From Rhodoferax sp. OV413 (lineage in GTDB: Bacteria; Pseudomonadota; Gammaproteobacteria; Burkholderiales; Burkholderiaceae_C), in NCBI GenBank assembly GCA_945861785.1, contig CAMAWD010000002.1, positions 62,001 through 126,000 on the forward strand: a stretch of DNA of 64,000 nt, given 5' to 3'. Of this stretch, positions 8,019 through 15,463 are shown one piece after another. The notes beneath the pieces are model-generated. The model did not search any database. It was given only the letters and a program-made list of their open reading frames with translations, and had not been told where the DNA came from. The translations under genes were made by a program, and so were the position numbers. Each line of letters begins with the position of its first letter. Within the stretch, counting starts at the first letter, position 1.

Positions 8019-9074
8019 TCAGGCCGGGAGGGTCGGGTCGACGAGCAGCTTGCCGAAGACCTGTCGGCTGCCCAGCAGGGCTTGCGCCTGGGGGATGTCC
8101 TGCAGCGCAAACACCTGCTGGATCACCGGGCGGACCTTGTGCTTCTCCACCATGCTCATGATGTCCAGAAAGTCGCGGCGCGCGCCGGCAAACGAGCCGA
8201 TCAGGGTGTGTTCCTTGATGAACAGGTGCCACAGGTTGATCTTGACCGCTGGGCCTGAATGGGCGCCGCAGGTCACCAACCGGCCACCACGCGCCAGCGC
8301 CCGCAGGCTGCCCTCCCAGGTGGCTTCGCCGACGTGTTCGAAGACCACGTCGACACCGCGTCCGCCGGTCCATTTGCGGATCTGCTCCGGCCAGGACGGG
8401 TCGCGGTGGTTGACCGCGAATTGCGCGCCCATCTCCAGCGCCTGGCGCACCTTGTCGTCGCTGCCGGCGGTGGCGAGCACGCGTGCACCCGCCGTGGCGG
8501 CGATCTGCATGCCCAGCACACCGATGCCGGAGCCGGCGGCGATGATGAGCACGTCCTCGCCGATGCGGATGTCGGCACGCCGGCGCAGCATGTGCCAGGC
8601 GGTCGGTCCGGTCACCGCCACGGCGGCGGCCTCGGCATACGACAGCGACGCGGGCAGGGCCAGCAACTGGCTGGCCGGTGCCACGGTGTATTGCGCATAA
8701 CCGCCCGGGGTCTGCACGCCGAACACGCGCCCGCGCAGGCACATGTTGGTGGAGCCGACCTGGCAGAAGGAACACTCGCCGCAACTCAGGATCGGGTCGA
8801 CCACCACGCGGTCTCCGGCCGACCACTTCGTGACGCCCGGGCCCACGGCTACAACGTCGCCGGCCACCTCGGTGCCCGAAATGTGGGGCATGGGCGGGGC
8901 CTGCGGCGTCTGGCCATCGCGGGTGAGCAGGTCGACCTGGTTCAGGCCACAGGCACGCACGGCCAGCAGCACCTCGCCCGCGCCCGGCGTGGGCACGGGC
9001 ACATCGGTGTCAAGCCGCAGTACACCGTGGCCGTCGACGTCATGCAGGCGCATCGCGCGCATCGTGGTCTTCAT
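8019..9074 (-). CDS. Zinc-type medium-chain alcohol/quinone dehydrogenase
   Basis: A 351-residue medium-chain dehydrogenase. The GroES-like N-terminal half has CGLNQVDL and the four-cysteine structural zinc motif CGECSFC...C near residues 95-110. The Rossmann half has GSGIGVLGMQIA near residue 175. In the catalytic zinc loop the usual GHE is GTE, so the histidine ligand is missing and the catalytic zinc may be absent or differently bound, as in some quinone and enoyl reductases of this family. The start is taken at the ATG giving MKTTMRAMRLH; it overlaps the upstream crotonase stop by four bases. Likely oxidises a hydroxyacyl or alcohol intermediate of the pathway, or reduces an enoyl/enone. 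Confidence 0.85.
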   Translation of the reverse strand: MKTTMRAMRLHDVDGHGVLRLDTDVPVPTPGAGEVLLAVRACGLNQVDLLTRDGQTPQAPPMPHISGTEVAGDVVAVGPGVTKWSAGDRVVVDPILSCGECSFCQVGSTNMCLRGRVFGVQTPGGYAQYTVAPASQLLALPASLSYAEAAAVAVTGPTAWHMLRRRADIRIGEDVLIIAAGSGIGVLGMQIAATAGARVLATAGSDDKVRQALEMGAQFAVNHRDPSWPEQIRKWTGGRGVDVVFEHVGEATWEGSLRALARGGRLVTCGAHSGPAVKINLWHLFIKEHTLIGSFAGARRDFLDIMSMVEKHKVRPVIQQVFALQDIPQAQALLGSRQVFGKLLVDPTLPA

Positions 9075-9877
9075 TTCTTGCCCTTCTTGAAACTGTTGAG
9101 GTAAGCCGCCTTCTTGTCCTTGAACTCCTGCGACTGGAAGGTCAGACCGTTGGCCACCGCCTCGACGCCCAGCTGCTCGTGCAGCCCGCTGCTGATGCCG
9201 TTGCGGATGATCAGCTTGAGCATGCGCAGCGCGTCCGAACCCATGCTGCCCAGGTGTTGCGCGAGCGCGTCCATGCGCGCCTCCAGCGCCGGCTGGTCCT
9301 CGACGAGTTCGTTCAACAGACCCCACGACAGGCCCTGCTCGGCCGGGATGGGGCTGCCCAACACTGCCATCTGCATGGTGCGCGAGACGCCAATTTGCCG
9401 TTGCATCAGCCAGCTCAGGCCGAAGTCCTGGATCACGTCGAGCATCATCGGCACCATCCAGAAGCGCGCCTTGCGCACCGAGATGCGCATGTCGCACGCC
9501 ATCGCCAAGCCGAGGCCGCCGCCGCCGCAGGCATCGCCATTGATGGCGGCGATAGTGACGAACGGTGCGCCGTAGAGCGCTTCGATCACGCGGTGCTGGG
9601 AATTGAGCAGCCGGGTGCCCGAAAAGATCGAGGTATCGGTGACGTTCTCCATGAAGAACGGCGTGCCGAGATCGACGCCGGCCGAGAACAGACGGCCGGT
9701 ACCGGTAAGGACCATCGCATTCAGGGCGCCGTTGCCCTGCAGCGTCCCCAGGGCGTCGAGCAGCTCTTCGAGCATCTCGGGGTCAAGGGAGTTGAGCTTG
9801 TCGGGCCGGGTCAACGTGAGGCGTGCAATCGCACCCTGGACTTCCAGCTTGATTGTGTTGTAGTTTGCAGTTGTCAT
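9071..9877 (-). CDS. Enoyl-CoA hydratase/isomerase family protein (crotonase fold)
   Basis: A 268-residue crotonase. The oxyanion-hole elements are GRLFSAGVDL (residues 61-70) and NGDACGGGG (113-121). The two glutamates that do hydration in classical enoyl-CoA hydratase are not at their positions: the first is replaced within GGGGLGLA and the second within VPMMLDV. Asp151 in IQDFG takes a position used by dienoyl-CoA isomerases and some hydrolases. A plain hydratase is therefore doubtful; isomerase, hydrolase or retro-Claisen chemistry is possible. A GGAAGGA ribosome-binding site precedes the ATG at 9877. Its stop overlaps the dehydrogenase start. Confidence 0.85.
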   Translation of the reverse strand: MTTANYNTIKLEVQGAIARLTLTRPDKLNSLDPEMLEELLDALGTLQGNGALNAMVLTGTGRLFSAGVDLGTPFFMENVTDTSIFSGTRLLNSQHRVIEALYGAPFVTIAAINGDACGGGGLGLAMACDMRISVRKARFWMVPMMLDVIQDFGLSWLMQRQIGVSRTMQMAVLGSPIPAEQGLSWGLLNELVEDQPALEARMDALAQHLGSMGSDALRMLKLIIRNGISSGLHEQLGVEAVANGLTFQSQEFKDKKAAYLNSFKKGKK

Positions 9878-9920
9878 GGACTTTCCTTCCAGGGGTTGAA
9901 CAGGTGGCGACCCGGACGGG

Positions 9921-11330
9921 TCAGGCGGTGGGCGGTGGCAGGTGGATAGCCCCGCCGTTGTACGCATCGTAGGCGGCCTCCATCAAGGCTTCGGTCAGTG
10001 TCGGATGGGCATGGATGGTTTCCATGAGGGCGGGCAGGGTCAGCTCCATCTGCACCGCCAGCGTGGCTTCGCCCAGCAGGTTGGTGACATCCGCGCCGAC
10101 CATGGCGACACCCACCACCTGGTTGGTGTCGCCGTCGGCCAGGATCTTCACGAAGCCGTCGGTGTCCCCGTTGGTGATCGCCTTGCCGCTGGCGGCAAAC
10201 GGAAACTTGCCGATCTTCAGGTGCGGGTGCTGCGCGCGTGCCTGGGCTTCGGTGAGGCCGACGGCGGCGATTTCCGGCGCTGTGTAGACCGCCCTCGGAA
10301 TGGCCCGGGTGGCCATGCTCCACGGCTGCCCCAGCATGTGCGCCACCGCGCATTCGGCCTCGGCCGCCGCCTTGTGGGCCAGCAGCAGACCGCCGCGCAC
10401 GTCGCCCACGGCATACACATGCGGCACCACCGTGCGACAGTGGTCGTCGGTGACGATCGCGCCGGCATGCACCGTGATGCCGGCCCGCTCCGGTGCGAGT
10501 TCTTTCCAGCGGGGCCGGCGGCCTACGGCGACCAGTACGGTGTCGGCGATGACCTCGCGCGCCCCGGCGGGTGTGGAACAACGCACGCCCAGTGCTCCGT
10601 CCACCTGCCGGATGCCCAGCACGGCAGCGCTGGTTGCGATGTCCACACCCTGCCGTGCCAGCTTGCGCTGCAGCACGATCGTGACATCGGCGTCCTCCTC
10701 GGGCACCAGACGTTCCATCTTCTCGACCACCGTGACCTGCACGCGCAGGTCGCTGAAGATCTGTGCGAACTCGGCCCCAATCACACCACCACCGACGATC
10801 AGCACGCGCCGGGGCAGGGCGGTCAGCGCCAGCGCCCCGTCGCTGGTCACCACGCCGGCGAGTTCCACGCCGGGGATGGGAGGCACGATGGGTTCGGAAC
10901 CGCTGGCGATGACGATCAGGTCGGCAACCAGCTGCGCTCCGGTCTCGCGCACACGCAGCGTCCTGGCGTCGGTGAACTCGGCCATGCCCTGCACCAGGGT
11001 GATCCGGTTGCGCTTGACCAGGGTGGCGACGCCGCGCACCAGCTTCTGGACGGCTTCGTTCTTCTTGTGCATCACCACGCCAAAATCGGCTTTCAGCGCC
11101 TCCGGGTCGACCCCGAAGTGGCCCAGCGTGGCCAACTCGCGGAATTGGAGGGACTGGTGCAGCAGGCTCTTGGTGGGAATGCAGCCGACGTTGAGGCAGG
11201 TGCCGCCAAGTGCGCCGACCTCGACCAGCGTCACGGTGAGCCCTTCGCGCGCGGCGCGGATCGCCGCGGTGTAACCGCCGATGCCGCCACCGATGACTAC
11301 GAGGTGCCGGGGTGAAGCCGCGCTGCTCAT
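9921..11330 (-). CDS. lpdA: Dihydrolipoyl dehydrogenase (E3)
   Basis: A 469-residue FAD enzyme that reoxidises the lipoyl group of the neighbouring E2 with NAD+. It shows the FAD-binding GGGIGGYTAA near residue 14, the redox disulfide GGTCLNVGC (C45 and C50), the NAD-binding GGGVIGAEFA, the second FAD motif YAVGDV and the C-terminal catalytic HAHPTLTE His-Glu pair. The ATG at 11330 is chosen because it overlaps the MaoC-type stop as ATGA; an in-frame start five codons upstream is possible. E3 is separated from E1 and E2 by two MaoC-fold genes, an arrangement not typical of acetoin or pyruvate dehydrogenase operons. Confidence 0.93.
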   Translation of the reverse strand: MSSAASPRHLVVIGGGIGGYTAAIRAAREGLTVTLVEVGALGGTCLNVGCIPTKSLLHQSLQFRELATLGHFGVDPEALKADFGVVMHKKNEAVQKLVRGVATLVKRNRITLVQGMAEFTDARTLRVRETGAQLVADLIVIASGSEPIVPPIPGVELAGVVTSDGALALTALPRRVLIVGGGVIGAEFAQIFSDLRVQVTVVEKMERLVPEEDADVTIVLQRKLARQGVDIATSAAVLGIRQVDGALGVRCSTPAGAREVIADTVLVAVGRRPRWKELAPERAGITVHAGAIVTDDHCRTVVPHVYAVGDVRGGLLLAHKAAAEAECAVAHMLGQPWSMATRAIPRAVYTAPEIAAVGLTEAQARAQHPHLKIGKFPFAASGKAITNGDTDGFVKILADGDTNQVVGVAMVGADVTNLLGEATLAVQMELTLPALMETIHAHPTLTEALMEAAYDAYNGGAIHLPPPTA

Positions 11331-11746
11331 AGGATCAGGTCGCATTCGCCATCGATGACGCGTTCGTCACGCTGGTTCAGGCAGACGAAGCCGATCTCGA
11401 TCAAGCGGTGCCCGTCGAGTTGCCGGTCGCCGCGCACGCTCGCTTCAGAACGAATCACATCGCCAGGACGCGACGGTGCACGGTAGCGCAGCCGGATCGC
11501 CGTATCGCGCGGCAGGGCGTGCGCGTTGCGCCAGCGCATGATGGACTGGAACACCGGCTCCATCGGAATGCAGCCGTGCGCGATCGTGCCGCCGAAGGCG
11601 GACGCCGTCGCGGCCTGGGCGTCGACATGGATCGGGTTGAAGTCACCCGAGATCGCCGCATAGATGTCGATCATCTCCTGCGTGATGTGGATCTCGCAGG
11701 CCGGCAGGGTGTCGCCGATGTGGATGGGATCGTGCGGCTGGCTCAT
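11327..11746 (-). CDS. MaoC-type (R)-enoyl-CoA hydratase, catalytic subunit
   Basis: A 139-residue hot-dog protein with the hydratase-2 motif YAAISGDFNPIHVD; D35 and H40 are the expected catalytic pair. The overhanging segment that completes the substrate tunnel in two-domain hydratases is absent, and a second hot-dog protein without the motif is encoded immediately upstream. That is the layout of heteromeric MaoC hydratases such as those acting on steroid side chains. Both its start and its stop overlap neighbours by four bases, so it is tightly coupled. Predicted to hydrate an enoyl-CoA, probably a bulky one. Confidence 0.8.
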   Translation of the reverse strand: MSQPHDPIHIGDTLPACEIHITQEMIDIYAAISGDFNPIHVDAQAATASAFGGTIAHGCIPMEPVFQSIMRWRNAHALPRDTAIRLRYRAPSRPGDVIRSEASVRGDRQLDGHRLIEIGFVCLNQRDERVIDGECDLIL

Positions 11747-12141
11747 GGGACGATCGCCGTGAAGCTGACAGAGCACACCAGTGCTCCGGCCTGGTTGTGG
11801 GTGCGCATCTCGTATTTCATGAACCGCCGGTTCTTGCGCTCGAAGGTCTCGACGATGCGAAACTGTGTCAACAACTCGTCCCCCACGCGGGCCGGCACGC
11901 CAAATACGTCCTCGTCGCCCATGCGGATGGCGCCCGGAGGAAAGATCGCGTTCTCCCAGCCCAGGCGCAAACCATAGGTCAGACCCATGCTCGGCGGTGT
12001 CATGGGCTCCTGGCCGGCGGGTGTTGCCTGGTAACCCATCAGGCTGCGGAAGCGCTCGACCTCGGCCGCGGTGACAATGCAGCGGCCTTCACACAGCACC
12101 TGGCCCAGGCGTGCGGTATCGAAGGCGAAGTCCGGGTTCAT
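11743..12141 (-). CDS. MaoC-like hot-dog protein, non-catalytic partner subunit
   Basis: A 132-residue protein resembling the N-terminal MaoC/FAS1-like dehydratase domain. Recognisable parts are a VTAAEVERFRSLMGY helix near residue 24, TPPSMGLTY in the middle, and a C-terminal strand pair (RRFMKYEMRTHNQAGALV). It lacks the D-x4-H hydratase motif of the next gene. I read it as the substrate-binding half of a heteromeric hydratase. The start ATG at 12141 lies six bases after the E2 stop; its own stop overlaps the catalytic subunit start as ATGA. Confidence 0.7.
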   Translation of the reverse strand: MNPDFAFDTARLGQVLCEGRCIVTAAEVERFRSLMGYQATPAGQEPMTPPSMGLTYGLRLGWENAIFPPGAIRMGDEDVFGVPARVGDELLTQFRIVETFERKNRRFMKYEMRTHNQAGALVCSVSFTAIVP

Positions 12142-12146
12142 CGGGC

Positions 12147-13412
12147 TTACCGCAGCTGGGCCAGCAGCAGTGCCGGTTGCTCCAGCAATGCCTTGAAACG
12201 GGCCCGGAACTCGCCGGCCATGGCGCCGTCGATCAGGCAGTGGTCGAAGGTCAGGCTGATCGACATCATGGGCCGGATGACGATCTGCTTGTCGCGCACC
12301 ACCGCCTCGTCGCTGATCTGTCCGATGCCCAGCAGTGCGGACTGCGGCGCGTTCAGGATCGGGGTTTCGAAGTCGCCACCGTAGCTGCCGAAATTGCTCA
12401 GCGTGAAGGTGCCGCCGTCGACATCGTCGCGGGTCAGCTTGCCGGCACGGGCCTTGTCGATCAGGGCCAGCCGCGCGCGCGACAACTCCACCAGTGTCAG
12501 TTGGTCCACATGGCGGATCACCGGAACAATCAGCCCGCCGTTGACCGACACCGCCAGGCCGATGTTGACTGCGTTCCAACTGACGATGTCGTCGCCGTCG
12601 ATCCAGGCGTTCATCTCTGGCATGGCGGCCAGCACCGTGGCGGCGGCCTTGAGCACGATGTCGGTGTAGGTGATACGCACACCCAGCGTGTCGGCGGCGG
12701 CAACCAGCGTTTCGCGCAGCCGAGCGACCTCGGCCATGTCGACGCGACCGAAACCGGTCATCTGCGCCTTGGTCGCCAGACTCTGCATCATGCGCTTGGC
12801 AATCGCCTTGCGCATCGCCGTCATCGGGCGACGCGTGAGCGTACCGGGGGCAAGGATGGTGGTTGCCGTTGCCGTTGCCGTTGCCGCGACGGCGATGCTG
12901 GCTTGCGCGGGCGGGGCAGTTCGCGGCGGCGCCGCTTCCACGTCTCGCTTCAGGATCACACCGCCCGGGCCGGAACCCGTCACGGTGGCCAGATCGAGGT
13001 CACGCTGGCTGGCGAGTTGCCGTGCCACCGGCGAGGCCATCAGGCGCCGGCCGCTGGTGTCCTTTCCGGCACCGAGATTGGCTGGATGTACTGCCGCTGG
13101 GATGGGTGCAGCGGCCGCCGGAGCGCCGGGAAATACCGGCGCCGCGCTGCTCCGGCCTGCTGCCAATGCCGCATCGGCCGTCGGGTGCAGGTAGCCAGCC
13201 AGGTCGGCGACCAGCAACTTGGCTCCGACTGGTGCGACGCGTTGCAGGTAACCGTCGTGTTCGGCTTCGACGTCGAACATGATCTTGTCAGTCTCGATGG
13301 TCACCAGCGTGTCGCCACGGGCCACATGTGCGCCGTCGGCGAAGCCCCATTCGACCACGGTGGCGTCTTCCATCGTCAGGCCGAGTTTCGGGATAGCGAT
13401 GGCATGGGTCAC
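12147..13412 (-). CDS. Dihydrolipoamide acyltransferase (E2) of a 2-oxoacid dehydrogenase complex
   Basis: About 421 residues from the GTG at 13412. Order: one lipoyl domain with the lipoylated lysine in ETDKIMFDVEA near residue 41; an Ala/Pro linker; a peripheral-subunit-binding domain (ASPVARQLASQRDLDLATV then GSGPGG); a second Ala/Thr-rich linker encoded by a hexanucleotide repeat; and the trimeric acyltransferase core ending with the active-site histidine in FDHCLIDGA. A GAAGG ribosome-binding site sits six to seven bases before the GTG. An ATG at 13475 overlaps the E1beta stop and would add 21 residues, but those codons are made by a palindromic repeat, so I prefer the GTG. Acyl specificity is unknown. 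Confidence 0.88.
   Translation of the reverse strand: MTHAIAIPKLGLTMEDATVVEWGFADGAHVARGDTLVTIETDKIMFDVEAEHDGYLQRVAPVGAKLLVADLAGYLHPTADAALAAGRSSAAPVFPGAPAAAAPIPAAVHPANLGAGKDTSGRRLMASPVARQLASQRDLDLATVTGSGPGGVILKRDVEAAPPRTAPPAQASIAVAATATATATTILAPGTLTRRPMTAMRKAIAKRMMQSLATKAQMTGFGRVDMAEVARLRETLVAAADTLGVRITYTDIVLKAAATVLAAMPEMNAWIDGDDIVSWNAVNIGLAVSVNGGLIVPVIRHVDQLTLVELSRARLALIDKARAGKLTRDDVDGGTFTLSNFGSYGGDFETPILNAPQSALLGIGQISDEAVVRDKQIVIRPMMSISLTFDHCLIDGAMAGEFRARFKALLEQPALLLAQLR
12862..12885. repeat. Hexanucleotide tandem repeat, four copies of gttgcc
   Basis: Four perfect in-frame copies of GTTGCC lie inside the Ala/Thr linker that precedes the E2 acyltransferase core. Copy-number change would alter linker length by two residues per unit without a frameshift. 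Confidence 0.9.
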
Positions 13413-13424
13413 TGGTGTACCTTC

Positions 13425-13473
13425 GCCCTGCGGGCTGCGGTGCGAGCCCCTTGGGGGCGGCCCGGCGGGGCTC
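13425..13473. repeat. REP-like palindromic element at the E1beta-E2 junction
   Basis: Two adjacent inverted repeats: gccc-tgc-gggc at 13425-13435, and a 7-base arm gagcccc (13444-13450) with its perfect complement ggggctc (13467-13473) around a G/C loop. The composition resembles GC-rich dispersed palindromes I associate with Comamonadaceae intergenic regions, but only one copy is seen here, so family membership is inference. It lies between the E1beta stop and the preferred E2 start and could act as an mRNA processing or stabilising hairpin. Confidence 0.6.
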
Positions 13474-14449
13474 ATGCCAGCATCTCCCGCACGCTGGCCG
13501 CAATCCGGGTTGCATCCGGATGCAGGAACTTCTCGAAGCCCTTGCCAAAGGGTTGTGGCGTGAAAGGCGGTGTCAGCCGGCGCACCGGCACGTCCAGGTC
13601 GTAGAAGGCCCGTTCCATTATTTCGGCTGCGACTTCCGATCCGAAGCCGAAAGGTTTGTGGGCCGAGGTGACCACCAGCGCGCGGTTGGTCCTGCGTACC
13701 GACGCGGCGATGGTGTCCATGTCCAACGGGCTGATGGTGCGCGGGTCGATGACCTCGATCTCTATGCCTTCTTTTGCCAACTCCACGGCCGCATCAAGCG
13801 ATTTCTGCACCATGAGACCGGTGGCCACGACGGTCACATCCCGCCCGGCCCGCTTGATGTCAGCCTTGCCAAGGGGAATCACGAGGTCTTCGCCATCGTC
13901 GATCTCCTGCTTCATGCTGTGCAGCGCCAGATGTTCGATGAAGATCACCGGGTTGTTGTCGCGGATGGCGGCCTTGAGCAGCCCTTTGGCGTCCCGCGGC
14001 GTCGTCGGCATGACCACCTTCAGTCCCGGCACATGGCCGACCCAGGACTCCAGCATCTGCGAGTGGTGCGGGCCGATGCCCATCTCGACCGCCACGCTGG
14101 TCCGGATCACCATGGGCATCGGGAAGGCACCGCTGTACAGATAGTGCATCTTGGCGGCCTGGTTGGCGATCTGGTCCAGGCACAGGCCGAAGAAGTCCAT
14201 GAACATGATCTCCACCACCGGTCGCTTGCCGGTCATCGCAGCGCCCACGGCCAGGCCGACGATGACCTCTTCGCTGATCGGCGTGTCGCGCACCCGCAGC
14301 GGGCCAAAGGCCTTGTGCAGTCCGCGCGAGGCGCCGAATGCGCCACCGGCGGCGGCGACATCCTCACCGATCAGGAACACGTTTTTGTCGCGCTCCATTT
14401 CCTCGCGCAAGGCGTCGACGATGGCCCAGCAGTAGGTTCGAATGGTCAT
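13472..14449 (-). CDS. 2-oxoacid/acetoin dehydrogenase E1 component, beta subunit
   Basis: A 325-residue transketolase-like beta subunit. Marks of the family are LIGEDVAAAGGAFG near residue 26, RDTPISEEVIVGLAVG, MHYLYSGAFPMPMVIR with the conserved His, a GPHHSQ loop, and the C-terminal transketolase domain with VIDPRTISPLD. It is closest in style to acetoin:DCPIP oxidoreductase and pyruvate dehydrogenase beta subunits. It forms the heterotetrameric E1 with the alpha subunit encoded 21 bases upstream. Confidence 0.9.
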   Translation of the reverse strand: MTIRTYCWAIVDALREEMERDKNVFLIGEDVAAAGGAFGASRGLHKAFGPLRVRDTPISEEVIVGLAVGAAMTGKRPVVEIMFMDFFGLCLDQIANQAAKMHYLYSGAFPMPMVIRTSVAVEMGIGPHHSQMLESWVGHVPGLKVVMPTTPRDAKGLLKAAIRDNNPVIFIEHLALHSMKQEIDDGEDLVIPLGKADIKRAGRDVTVVATGLMVQKSLDAAVELAKEGIEIEVIDPRTISPLDMDTIAASVRRTNRALVVTSAHKPFGFGSEVAAEIMERAFYDLDVPVRRLTPPFTPQPFGKGFEKFLHPDATRIAASVREMLA

Positions 14450-14470
14450 GGTGGTGGCTGGTGTTGGGGC

Positions 14471-15463
14471 CTAGGGGGCGTAGACATGGTCGAGCGCGCT
14501 GGCCGGGTCCGGGTCCGGGCTGGCCAGTGAAAAGTCGATGGCTTCGGTGATCTCGGCCGCCAGTCTGACCTCCAGTGCGGCCAGTCCGGCCTCGTCGAAT
14601 GCGCCGCGTTGCAGGGCCAGAGCCCGAAACCGCGGCAGCGGATCCCGCGACTTCCAAAGGGCTTCCTCCTCGCGCGTGCGGTACTTGCACGGGTCACCCT
14701 GAAAGTGGCCGCCGGTGCGGTAGGTCTTGAGTTCGAGCAGGGTGGGGCCATCACCGGCGCGCGCGCGCGCCACCGCGGTGCGGGCTGCGGCGAGCACCGC
14801 CAGCACATCGTTGCCGTCGACCACCACACCCGGGATGCCATAACCCACGGCGCGCCGGGCGATGTCGGTCTCGTTGACGGTCTCCTTGAAGGGGGTCATC
14901 TCCGCGTACATGTTGTTCTCGCACACGAACAGCAGTGGCAGCTTCCAGGCCGCCGCGAGGTTCAGGGTTTCGTGGAATGCGCCCTGGTTGCTGGCGCCGT
15001 CGCCAAAAAAGGCCACAGTGACCCGGTCGATGCCGTCGAGCACCGCCGAATAGGCTGCGCCGGCGGCATACGGGATGCCCCCGCCCACAATACCGTTGCC
15101 GCCCAGGATCCCGCGTGCCGGGTCGGCGGCGTGCATTTCACCGCCGCGGCCGCCACCGATGCCGGTGGCCTTGCCGAACATCTCGGCCATCATCGGCTTG
15201 AGCGCCATGCCTTTGGCCAGGTAGTGCCCGCGCCCCCGGTGGGTCGAGACGATGCAGTCGTCCTGGCGCAGGGCGGCACAGACACCCACGGCGCAGGCCT
15301 CCTGGCCCAGGTAGGAGTGGATGTAGCCGGGGAACAGGTTCCTGGCGAAGGCCGTGTTGAGCTGGTCCTCACACTGGCGGATGCGGTACATGCCGGTATA
15401 GAGGTCCCGGACCAGCGCCAGCGGAATGTCCGCCACGACGGCGTCATCAGTGCTTGGGGGCAT
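14471..15463 (-). CDS. 2-oxoacid/acetoin dehydrogenase E1 component, alpha subunit
   Basis: A 330-residue thiamine diphosphate-dependent alpha subunit. The THRGRGHYLAKG loop lies near residue 75, and the thiamine diphosphate motif begins GDGASNQGAFHE near residue 153 and ends at the ENNMYA asparagine. A YRTGGHFQGD segment resembles the acetoin dehydrogenase type. It decarboxylates a 2-oxoacid, or cleaves an acetoin-like hydroxyketone, and passes the acyl group to E2. The ATG at 15463 overlaps the end of the acyl-CoA synthetase gene by 17 bases. Finding a CoA ligase and an acyl-CoA dehydrogenase directly upstream argues that the complex works inside a CoA-thioester degradation pathway rather than in acetoin use. 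Confidence 0.9.
   Translation of the reverse strand: MPPSTDDAVVADIPLALVRDLYTGMYRIRQCEDQLNTAFARNLFPGYIHSYLGQEACAVGVCAALRQDDCIVSTHRGRGHYLAKGMALKPMMAEMFGKATGIGGGRGGEMHAADPARGILGGNGIVGGGIPYAAGAAYSAVLDGIDRVTVAFFGDGASNQGAFHETLNLAAAWKLPLLFVCENNMYAEMTPFKETVNETDIARRAVGYGIPGVVVDGNDVLAVLAAARTAVARARAGDGPTLLELKTYRTGGHFQGDPCKYRTREEEALWKSRDPLPRFRALALQRGAFDEAGLAALEVRLAAEITEAIDFSLASPDPDPASALDHVYAP

Noticed and set aside
6843-8258. A 471-residue plus-strand frame
   Set aside because: It is antisense to the CMD-fold gene and out of frame with the ferredoxin gene; the translation is His/Arg/Val-rich and matches no family.
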